Below, in pieces: positions 8,325-15,498 of a stretch of 64,000 nt of DNA. How positions within the stretch are numbered: position 1 is the first letter of the stretch; every line of letters begins with the position of its first letter. Below the pieces are notes generated by a model. The model did not search any database and was not told the DNA's origin. It saw only the letters and a list, made by a program, of their open reading frames with translations. The translations under genes and the position numbers were made by a program. The stretch is from an uncultured Bacteroides sp. (GTDB taxonomy: Bacteria; Bacteroidota; Bacteroidia; Bacteroidales; Bacteroidaceae), in assembly GCF_963678845.1 (NCBI RefSeq), contig NZ_OY787464.1, positions 682,001-746,000 on the forward strand. The letters are read 5' to 3'.

Positions 8325-9080
8325 ATGGAATTAGAAGGAAAAACAGTGCTAATTACAGGTGGCACAGCTGGTATCGGTCTGGAAGCAACAAAGCAATTTC
8401 TGGCAAACGGTGCAAAAGTTATAATTACTGGAAGGAATCAGGACAAACTGGATGCTGCAAAAAAAATGTATCCTGCTGTTGTAGCAATAAAGAGTGATGC
8501 AGCAAATGAAAGTGATGCACAATCATTGTTTAACAAAATAAAGGAATTGGGAGGAATTGATATTCTCTATAATAATGCCGGTGTGGTAAGTCCTCCACTA
8601 AATTTGGGTATTGCAAATAATAAACATGTCGAAGGTGCTACATACGAAATAAATGTCAATTACCTCGGCGTTATCCGGTTGAATAATCTTTTTATGGAGA
8701 TGTTGAAGGCTAGAAAAGAAGGGGCAATCATCAATACTACTTCTATTTTGAGTTTAGTTCCTTCGGTGATTGAGCCTACCTATTCGGCCTCCAAAGTAGC
8801 ATTGCATTTTTATACTGAATCGCTCAGAAAACATTTACATATTTTAAAGAGTAACGTAAAAGTATTTGAATTACTACCTCCTGTAGTTGCCACCGAGATG
8901 ACTGCTGATAGAGAAAACAAGAAAATGAGCCCGGAGAATTTGGTAAAAGAATTAATTTTGGGACTGAAGAAAGATAAATATATCATTCGGGTAGGTGATT
9001 CAAAATTACTTTATTTCATCAACCGACTTTCCCCAAAAATTGCTTTTGGCTTAGTAAATCAAAATAGAACTATAAGTTAA
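8325..9080 (+). CDS. Short-chain dehydrogenase/reductase (DltE-like SDR)
   Basis: 251 residues with a full classical SDR set: cofactor motif TGGTAGIG near residue 12, NNAG near residue 88, active-site Ser in NTTSILS, and YSASK. A Rossmann-fold NAD(P)-dependent oxidoreductase; the sequence style resembles DltE/UcpA-like SDRs. It starts 49 bp after the ene-reductase and ends 6 bp before the next oxidoreductase, so it belongs to the same operon. The substrate is unknown; carbonyl reduction complementing C=C reduction by its neighbours is a reasonable guess. Confidence 0.92.
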   Translation: MELEGKTVLITGGTAGIGLEATKQFLANGAKVIITGRNQDKLDAAKKMYPAVVAIKSDAANESDAQSLFNKIKELGGIDILYNNAGVVSPPLNLGIANNKHVEGATYEINVNYLGVIRLNNLFMEMLKARKEGAIINTTSILSLVPSVIEPTYSASKVALHFYTESLRKHLHILKSNVKVFELLPPVVATEMTADRENKKMSPENLVKELILGLKKDKYIIRVGDSKLLYFINRLSPKIAFGLVNQNRTIS

Positions 9081-9086
9081 TAACAC

Positions 9087-10088
9087 ATGAAAGCATTTAT
9101 AATTAATCAGTACAGCAAACAAAGTGGTTTAGAATTAACCACAATGCCAGAACCAATAGTAGAAAAAAAAGATGTATTGGTTCAGGTATATGCCGCAGGT
9201 GTTAATCTGTTGGATTCAAAAATAAAATCAGGAGAATTTAAACTTATTTTACCTTACAAGACTCCGTTTATAATTGGGCACGATGTGGCAGGAATTGTAG
9301 TTAAGATCGGCGATGAAGTACAAAATTTTAAAGTCGGCGATGAAGTCTATGCACGGCCATCTGACTATAGAATCGGAACTTTCGCCGAATTCATTTCAAT
9401 AGACGAAAAGGATGTGGCTATTAAGCCTCAAAAACTTTCAATGGAAGAAGCCGCTTCGATACCTTTGGTAGGCTTAACTGCTTGGCAAGCATTAATCGAA
9501 AAAGCAAATCTTCAGAAAGGTCAGAAAGTTTTTATTCAAGCAGGCTCAGGTGGTGTTGGTACATTTGCCATTCAACTAGCGAAATACTTGGGTGCTACCG
9601 TGGCCACCACAACCAGTGCTGCCAATTTTGATTTGGTCAAGAGCCTTGGTGCTGATATTGTTATTGATTATAAAAAAGATGATTTTGAAACAATACTTAA
9701 AAATTACGATATTGTTTTAAATAGTCAGGACACAAAAACATTGGAAAAATCACTAAAAATATTAAAGCCCGGAGGAAAAATTATATCCATTTCCGGACCA
9801 CCCGATCCTGATTTTGCCAAAGAAATAGGATTAAGTTGGATGATGAAATTGATTCTGTCTCTTTTGAGCTATAAAGTTCGAAAAAAGGCAAAGCAGCATC
9901 GCGTCAGCTATTCTTTTCTTTTCATGAGAGCAAACGGTAATCAGTTAAGCCAGATCACTTCACTTATTGATAGCGGTATTATACGTCCGGTTATGGACAA
10001 GATATTTCCATTCGAAGCTACTAATGAGGCTTTAACTTATGTGGAAACAGGACGAGCAAAGGGAAAGGTAGTCGTCAAGCTAAAATAA
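9087..10088 (+). CDS. NADP-dependent MDR oxidoreductase (quinone-reductase type)
   Basis: 333 residues of the medium-chain dehydrogenase/reductase superfamily: GroES-like N-terminal domain with AAGVNLLDSKIKSGEF and GHDVAGIVVKIG, then a Rossmann domain with AGSGGVGTFAIQLAKYLG. It lacks the zinc-ligand residues of alcohol dehydrogenases, so it fits the zinc-free quinone oxidoreductase/alkenal reductase branch. It uses NADPH to reduce quinones or alpha,beta-unsaturated carbonyls in the family generally. Third gene of the cassette, 6 bp after the SDR. Confidence 0.92.
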   Translation: MKAFIINQYSKQSGLELTTMPEPIVEKKDVLVQVYAAGVNLLDSKIKSGEFKLILPYKTPFIIGHDVAGIVVKIGDEVQNFKVGDEVYARPSDYRIGTFAEFISIDEKDVAIKPQKLSMEEAASIPLVGLTAWQALIEKANLQKGQKVFIQAGSGGVGTFAIQLAKYLGATVATTTSAANFDLVKSLGADIVIDYKKDDFETILKNYDIVLNSQDTKTLEKSLKILKPGGKIISISGPPDPDFAKEIGLSWMMKLILSLLSYKVRKKAKQHRVSYSFLFMRANGNQLSQITSLIDSGIIRPVMDKIFPFEATNEALTYVETGRAKGKVVVKLK

Positions 10089-10153
10089 TCTTATCAAAAC
10101 AGTATAAGAAAAATAATCAGTACCTATTTTGTTAATAAAATAATTAAAACACA

Positions 10154-11266
10154 ATGAATAAAGAAATATTATTTGAATCCTTTGATTTAAAAGGATTACA
10201 GTTGAAAAATCGGGTTGTTATGGCTCCTATGACCCGTAGTCGTTCAGATAACCCTGGTAATGTAGCAACCGAATTGACAGCTCTATATTATAAGCAACGG
10301 AGTTCAGCAGGTTTAATCATCACAGAAGGAACTTATGTTAGCCGTGATGCTGTTGGAGCTATTAATGTACCAGCCATTTATACTGACGAACAAGTTGAAG
10401 GCTGGAAATTGGTCACCAATGCAGTTCATCAGCAAGGCGGAAAAATTTTCGCACAATTATGGCACGTCGGTAGATTGTCTCACCCCGACTTACTCAACGG
10501 AGAACTCCCGTTGGCACCTTCTGCTCTAAACCCAATGGCTCAGGTATTCACCTTTGAAGGTTTTAAAGATACAGTGAAAGCTCGCAAGATGACGTTAGAA
10601 GATATTCAAAAGACGATAAGCGACTTTAAGAACGCTGCCATAAACGCAATGAAAGCCGGATTTGATGGAGTCGAATTGCATGCAGCCAATGGTTATCTGT
10701 TGCACCAGTTTTTTAACCTATATTCAAATACACGTCAGGATCAGTACGGCGGTTCAATAGAAAACCGGGCCCGTATATTATTCGACATACTAGATGAGCT
10801 GCAAACCATAATGGATATTAAACAGGTTGGGGTACGGTTAAATCCTTCACTACATGGTATACAAGGAATGATGTTGGATGAAGAAAGTATTGCTGTACAT
10901 AACTATATTGTTGATAAATTGAATGACTACGACCTGGCTTATTTGCATTTGACAGAGCCTTTCACCGATATCTCCGGGAATCCTTTGGCCATTCAAAAGG
11001 TTGCTAAACATTTCCGCCCCATATATAAAGGTACGCTGATCATTAACCGTGGGTTTAACAAGGAAACAGCCAATCAAGTGCTGAATGACGGTGACGCCGA
11101 TCTGGTAGCTTTTGGTACTCCTTATATAGCCAATCCGGACTTGGTGGAACGTTTTAAAGTTGATGCTCCGCTCAATCAACCGGATTCATCCACCTTCTAC
11201 ACTCCAGGTGAAAAAGGATATACCGATTATCCAAGCTTGCCCGAAAAGTCTGTTTCAATCCTATAA
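10154..11266 (+). CDS. Alkene reductase, NemA-like Old Yellow Enzyme
   Basis: 370 residues, closer to the classical OYE/NemA branch than the first enzyme in the cassette: LKNRVVMAPMTRSRS, AQLWHVGRLSHPDLL, active-site His-Asn pair in VELHAANGYLLHQFF, QYGGSIENRARI and the C-terminal FGTPYIANPDLVERF. FMN-dependent reduction of enones, nitro compounds or maleimides is typical. It starts 65 bp after the MDR gene on the same strand, so it may be the last gene of the operon. HxlR/OYE clusters of this kind normally respond to reactive electrophiles. Confidence 0.93.
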   Translation: MNKEILFESFDLKGLQLKNRVVMAPMTRSRSDNPGNVATELTALYYKQRSSAGLIITEGTYVSRDAVGAINVPAIYTDEQVEGWKLVTNAVHQQGGKIFAQLWHVGRLSHPDLLNGELPLAPSALNPMAQVFTFEGFKDTVKARKMTLEDIQKTISDFKNAAINAMKAGFDGVELHAANGYLLHQFFNLYSNTRQDQYGGSIENRARILFDILDELQTIMDIKQVGVRLNPSLHGIQGMMLDEESIAVHNYIVDKLNDYDLAYLHLTEPFTDISGNPLAIQKVAKHFRPIYKGTLIINRGFNKETANQVLNDGDADLVAFGTPYIANPDLVERFKVDAPLNQPDSSTFYTPGEKGYTDYPSLPEKSVSIL

Positions 11267-11308
11267 TGCATCTATTTATTACCTCTATTATTTATGCTAT
11301 TATATAAA

Positions 11309-11368
11309 AATAAATCCTGTATATCTTGTAATCGTAATGGCCATTACGGTAATAGCCATTACGATTAC
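11309..11368. repeat. Dispersed repeat, right copy, extended by a 14-bp inverted repeat
   Basis: 11309-11352 matches 6269-6312 in direct orientation. This copy also contains a perfect inverted repeat GTAATCGTAATGGC (11328-11341) / GCCATTACGATTAC (11355-11368) with a 13-nt spacer, and inside it the 14-bp palindrome GTAATGGCCATTAC (11334-11347). There is no T-run, so it does not look like a terminator of the upstream alkene reductase gene. Confidence 0.6.
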
Positions 11369-11381
11369 TAACATAAATCCA

Positions 11382-11696
11382 TTAATCCACATCAATAATC
11401 ACTCTTCTATAAGACACAAGATTGAAGGCACAATCATCATGCACTTCGCAAACAAAATGGATCGATTTTCCCGCAGCATCCCGAGGTACAGGAATATTGA
11501 TGGAAGAGGATCTATTATTGCTGATTGCTATATTAGATTTATAACTACCTGCTTCCGGCTGTTGCCACCAAAGGAATGAAAGATTATCGCCCTCTGAGTC
11601 TGTTGATTTTGAAGCATCAAGGTGGAATGATGTTTGCGATGAGCACGCCTTCAAATTTTGAACATCCTTTGCAAATGCAAATTTATAGCGGTAACA
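11382..11696 (-). pseudogene. C-terminal remnant of a DUF1593/Sde182-like protein
   Basis: The frame encodes about 100 residues with no ATG start; it matches in style the C-terminal beta-sandwich of DUF1593 (cellulose-binding Sde182-like, nucleoside-hydrolase-type) proteins: LDASKSTDSEGDNLSFLWWQQPEAG, IPVPRDAAGKSIHFVCEV and the ending YRRVIIDV. Such proteins are normally over 400 residues with an N-terminal hydrolase domain; upstream there is a stop at 11697-11699 and no trace of that domain before the Fic gene. It abuts the right copy of the dispersed repeat, so the deletion may have come with insertion of the redox cassette. Confidence 0.7.
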
Positions 11697-11771
11697 TTAG
11701 ATATAGAACAGGATGTTTCCGGAATAAGAAATCTAGCTAGTTTCGGATATATAAATTATAGTTCAGAGTCG

Positions 11772-12884
11772 TTATGGTTTGAATTTATAAATGGCTAATC
11801 CCTCTGCAGTTAACAAATACTTTTGCCTAGGGTGTCTTGGATTGTTTGGATATAGCATCACAACAAATTCTTCATTCATGGCAGGCGACAAGTAATTATC
11901 CATAAAATTTCCACGATCCTTTAAGTTCATAACTGCCAGCATTTCTTTAATGGATAATTGCTGTTCACCTAAGGTCTTAATCAGACTTAGAATTGCAGGC
12001 GAACTTGTTGGAAGCTTGTAGGGTACTTGTAGGGTGCTTGTAGGGTTTTGTTCTGAAATCCATTCTTGAGGAGCATCAATTACCATATAGCGATTCTTTA
12101 ACTCATTCTGTTCACCCATCATTAAGTTTCGGAAGAAACTGATCAAGAAACTCATATCCGGCTCAATGCCCTTCCGTACATTTCGGTAATTGGCACGAAC
12201 CAGCGCATTTCGGAAATACCAAGAATTATCGGCAAACAAATCATTGTTCACATCAAATCCAATGCTGCGTAGATACTTGATTGTAAAAACGGCCGTAGTG
12301 CGAGTGTTACCTTCACCAAATGGATGGATTTGCCAGATGCCAGAGACAAACTTAGCAATGTGATTGACTACTTCGTCCATGGAAAGCCCTTTATACGAAA
12401 AGTTTTTTTCCTGTTCCAAATCATATTCCAAGGCTTCTTTTAAGTCTTCTGCATTAGCATATAGCACCGTGTCGCTACGAAGTACCCATTCCTTTTTCGT
12501 AATATCGTAATCACGGATTTTTCCAGCAAATTTAAAGATACCTTCAAACAATCTGCGATGAATGGAAATGAAACCGGCAACTGAGAAAGCAAACGACTGT
12601 TCATTCAAGATTCTTGCAATGCTGGCAGATACCTTGTCCGCCTCTTCCATTTCTTCATCTTCCGGTGTACGTGCAGTCTTCGATTGGTAATATCCATTGA
12701 TCAGTTTTTTCACTTCATCAATGCTTATATCGCCCTCAATATGTTTGCGTGCAGTATCCTTTAGATAGTCTGACGTCTGTAAACCATCTACAGCTTGCAG
12801 ACCAATGGCTGTTTTCCAGGCAGAAGCTTTCTCTTGCTTATCGGGCTCAACACCACGAATATATGATTCAAAGTCGATATCCAT
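11772..12884 (-). CDS. Fic family protein (AMPylase-like) with C-terminal winged-helix region
   Basis: 370 residues. The Fic core lies at about 100-245 with the motif HPFGEGNTRT (catalytic His187). The usual second Gly of HPFxxGNGR is Thr here (GNTRT), a variant seen in some Fic proteins. The region from about 290 (SSPAILSLIKTLGEQQLSIKEMLAVMNL) looks like a winged helix and could bind DNA. Fic enzymes transfer AMP or other phosphate-containing groups to target proteins. The coding sequence contains three tandem 11-bp units at 12015-12047, between the two domains. No neighbouring antitoxin gene is evident. Confidence 0.9.
   Translation of the reverse strand: MDIDFESYIRGVEPDKQEKASAWKTAIGLQAVDGLQTSDYLKDTARKHIEGDISIDEVKKLINGYYQSKTARTPEDEEMEEADKVSASIARILNEQSFAFSVAGFISIHRRLFEGIFKFAGKIRDYDITKKEWVLRSDTVLYANAEDLKEALEYDLEQEKNFSYKGLSMDEVVNHIAKFVSGIWQIHPFGEGNTRTTAVFTIKYLRSIGFDVNNDLFADNSWYFRNALVRANYRNVRKGIEPDMSFLISFFRNLMMGEQNELKNRYMVIDAPQEWISEQNPTSTLQVPYKLPTSSPAILSLIKTLGEQQLSIKEMLAVMNLKDRGNFMDNYLSPAMNEEFVVMLYPNNPRHPRQKYLLTAEGLAIYKFKP
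12015..12047. repeat. Three tandem 11-bp repeats inside the fic gene
   Basis: Units cttgtagggta, cttgtagggtg and cttgtagggtt run head to tail without gaps. They encode part of NPTSTLQVPYK in three different reading frames. Eleven is not a multiple of three, so gain or loss of one unit would shift the frame and remove the C-terminal winged-helix region while leaving the Fic core. Confidence 0.85.
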
Positions 12885-13086
12885 ATCGTTATTAAATAAA
12901 CATTACTCAATATATGGTGCAAATTAATCAAAAAACAATTAACCAAAAGAATATTTTAGCTAAAATCAAGATTTTAAATGCTAAATAACTTATTAACAAA
13001 AACTGTTGCGTAATTATGAGATAAAATATAAAGGTTTGTCTATGGAAGATATATAAGCTATAAAGAATCGTTTAAATGGCCATTTT

Positions 13087-14106
13087 TTATGCAAACATCG
13101 CAATTATCGATATTATACCAACAGTCAAAAAAAGTATAGTTATCCCGTAAAGTCCATCCAAAAGAGGAGGATGAGGTTCAATTATGGGTTCTCTATTAAA
13201 TTTCCGAATAAAAAATAGTCTCACTGGCTTCTGTATGATTAAATATAGAACAGGAAAATAAAATCCATAGTAGAGAAAAGAATCCTCTTCTGATAAATAC
13301 TTTCTAATAAAATGCCCGTAAGCCAAATGTAAAAGTGCAATAATGATGCTATAGCTATAGTACTTGTCTATTCTAAGCATTTTATAATCCCAATCAAACC
13401 AAAGAGCTACAAAGAAAACAAGTATATAAGTTGTAATTGAACTAATATCATTATTTGGATATATAAATAGAAAAAAACTATTAATAGCAGCTATAATAAT
13501 TACTAGTGCAAGAATAATTCTAAATCTATTCTTTATACTTTTCTTCGATTTTTCGTTTTCAACTTCAGTAATTTCCAGTTTGGTTAATGCTATTCTTTCA
13601 GGTTTCTGAAGTAAATTTGTGTCAATATCCGGAATTCTAAATGTTCTGGATTCATAAACTCTTGACACTTTACCGCCAAAATCGATTTTATAAGTTTCAT
13701 TATCTTCTGTTGTCACAAATACATTGTCGAATTCTTTATCGTTGTCAGGCACATAAACTAGAATATTTTTATGCAATAGATTTTGGGGATATATTTTTCC
13801 GTCACTTACTGTTGCATAACCCTCAATACTAATGTTATATTCAATTCCTTCCGGATAGCGTAGGTAATTTATCAGATAATTAAATTTCTCGTTATTTAGT
13901 CTTTTATCAGCAACAATTAAATATCTTTCTAGTCCGAGTATGTATAATTCTAACTTTATGTTACTCACTAAATCTTTTGAATAAAGCGTAATCCACTGTT
14001 GCAGTGCTTTTTTTATGTCGTTGCATAAACCACCTTTTATTATTATAAAATTGTCAATATTCACTTTGTCATTTTCTTTATTTATAAATTGGTACTCAAC
14101 AATCAA
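13087..14106 (-). CDS. Membrane protein of unknown function
   Basis: 339 residues. The N-terminal ~195 residues are soluble with no recognised motif (an EYQFINKENDKVN start and a repeated beta-strand pattern). The C-terminal part has about five hydrophobic segments beginning with FRIILALVIIIAAINSFFLF and ending GITILFLTVGIISIIAMFA. Composition is very AT-rich and it sits alone among accessory genes, with no operon partner closer than 84 bp. I do not recognise the family. Confidence 0.65.
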   Translation of the reverse strand: MIVEYQFINKENDKVNIDNFIIIKGGLCNDIKKALQQWITLYSKDLVSNIKLELYILGLERYLIVADKRLNNEKFNYLINYLRYPEGIEYNISIEGYATVSDGKIYPQNLLHKNILVYVPDNDKEFDNVFVTTEDNETYKIDFGGKVSRVYESRTFRIPDIDTNLLQKPERIALTKLEITEVENEKSKKSIKNRFRIILALVIIIAAINSFFLFIYPNNDISSITTYILVFFVALWFDWDYKMLRIDKYYSYSIIIALLHLAYGHFIRKYLSEEDSFLYYGFYFPVLYLIIQKPVRLFFIRKFNREPIIEPHPPLLDGLYGITILFLTVGIISIIAMFA

Positions 14107-14190
14107 TATTATCTTTTTTAGCAGTTGTTATTTCTAGTTTTTGACATAATAAAAATAGAATTCGATTAGGTTTATTTTGCATAAATAAAT

Positions 14191-14937
14191 TCAATCATTT
14201 TTTTTAATTGTAACAGTCAGAACTTCTTTCTCGTAGAGAATAATTAAATCAGCTAAGGTGGCATTTAACGTTTCTTGAAAATCAATAAATTTATTCATTA
14301 CATCATTTATATATTTTGTAAAGAACACACATTTAAATTTCAACACATTTTCTTTCGTGTCAGCCCTATTAATTAATAAAGCAAATTTTTGCCTTTCATC
14401 AGATGATAAATTGTCAAGAAATGATTGATCAATTTTAATATCATCATCTTTAAATGATACTCCTTGATGAATTAACATGTTTCTAAATTCATATGTATCA
14501 TCAAAAACTTTAAAGTAAAGCTTAATAACCATCTCCTTAGTTTTTTTATTTAGAATATCTTCATCAGCTAATAATTTTATAAATATTTTTGACCTTTCTC
14601 TTATTCGGAAAAACTCACCAAAGAAAGTCCGAATTAGTAATTCACTTCTAATAATAGAACTGCCTTTAAATGAATTCAAATTTTCACATAAATCAAACAA
14701 ATCTGTTAATATAATATTAATGCCATCAATGATAGTATTCAAGTCTCCGATCCAAAGAAAAAAATTTGCTCTGATTTTTCCAGGAAAACTATTATTGAAA
14801 ATTTCAGTTATCTCTTTTTCTGAGAATTTAACCCCTCTTTCATCACACTTACGTTTGACTTCATTTGCAAAGTCCAGAAATCCAGGCATCAAATGTTTTG
14901 GGGGCTGAATACATCTTATTATTACTTCTTCTTCCAT
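14191..14937 (-). CDS. HEPN-like domain protein (candidate RNase/toxin)
   Basis: 248 residues, mostly predicted helical, no membrane segment. Residues 151-159 read FRNMLIHQG, matching the HEPN RNase motif R-x4-H (Arg152, His157) with the usual polar residue (Asn) after Arg. HEPN proteins occur in toxin-antitoxin, abortive-infection and other defence systems as metal-independent RNases. The upstream small gene (15025-15219) is on the same strand 87 bp away and could be a partner. No nucleotidyltransferase antitoxin is present. The motif is visible; the function is inferred. Confidence 0.55.
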   Translation of the reverse strand: MEEEVIIRCIQPPKHLMPGFLDFANEVKRKCDERGVKFSEKEITEIFNNSFPGKIRANFFLWIGDLNTIIDGINIILTDLFDLCENLNSFKGSSIIRSELLIRTFFGEFFRIRERSKIFIKLLADEDILNKKTKEMVIKLYFKVFDDTYEFRNMLIHQGVSFKDDDIKIDQSFLDNLSSDERQKFALLINRADTKENVLKFKCVFFTKYINDVMNKFIDFQETLNATLADLIILYEKEVLTVTIKKND

Positions 14938-15024
14938 CTTATTTTATACTGAAGCGATATTAGCAAAGTGGCTAAAAGCTTATTAGCAAGTAAGAAATCA
15001 TACACTTATATAATTTTTTACTTG

Positions 15025-15219
15025 TTATTTTTCGACAAAATTATCTGGAACATCCTCCCAAGTGTTACATTTTCTATAAATATTTCTCTTAAAAGTGCGA
15101 AATAGTTCTCTTCTGTCAAATGACTTATCCGGAAAATGCATTTTTATTGTTTCTTCTAAAGCACACATAAATTCACTATCTAAGTGATCTACTACATCTT
15201 CAATCTTAACTTTTGCCAT
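15025..15219 (-). CDS. Small conserved-looking protein of unknown function
   Basis: 64 residues beginning MAKVKIEDVVDHLDSEFM, acidic N-terminal half, basic FDRRELFRTFKRNIYRKC centre, and WEDVPDNFVEK end. The density of charged and aromatic residues and lack of low-complexity suggest a true folded protein. It lies just upstream of the HEPN-like gene on the same strand, so it might be its antitoxin or chaperone. I do not recognise the family with certainty. Confidence 0.55.
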   Translation of the reverse strand: MAKVKIEDVVDHLDSEFMCALEETIKMHFPDKSFDRRELFRTFKRNIYRKCNTWEDVPDNFVEK

Positions 15220-15385
15220 ATATTTACACCCTTTACATTTATAAGTATGTCACATTATTTAAATAGATTCAAATATAGCAATATCATTTTATTTGCAATA
15301 TCAATTATTCTTTTTTTATCTATTAAAACGTATTCAATTAAAAAATAGAAAAACCACTTCTTCATAAAATTAGAAAGCCCAAAAT

Positions 15386-15488
15386 TGATCTAGCAATCTA
15401 GCACACACACCTAATCACTTATAAATAAACAAAATAACACCGCTAGATCAATTAAATTTGATCTAGCGGTGATCTAGCGATCTAGCGC
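15386..15488. repeat. GATCTAGC-rich repeat block, left flank of VapE-HU operon
   Basis: Six CTAG-centred copies of a GATCTAGC word in both orientations. The segment at 15471-15488 (GATCTAGCGATCTAGCGC) is the exact inverse of 18337-18354, so the VapE-HU operon is enclosed by 18-bp perfect inverted repeats. The block also holds the hairpin at 15438-15471, which can serve as terminator of the VapE gene. Confidence 0.8.
15438..15471 (-). terminator. Hairpin terminator of the VapE gene
   Basis: Perfect 14-bp stem, CACCGCTAGATCAA (15438-15451) with TTGATCTAGCGGTG (15458-15471), 6-nt loop. On the minus strand it is followed by TTATTTTGTTTATTT. It lies 28 bp after the VapE stop. Confidence 0.8.
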
Positions 15489-15498
15489 TTTGGTTCGT

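Noticed and set aside
11328..11368. Inverted repeat after the alkene reductase as a terminator
   Set aside because: It has no T-run and it is partly shared with the repeat copy at 6.3 kb, which follows no plus-strand gene.
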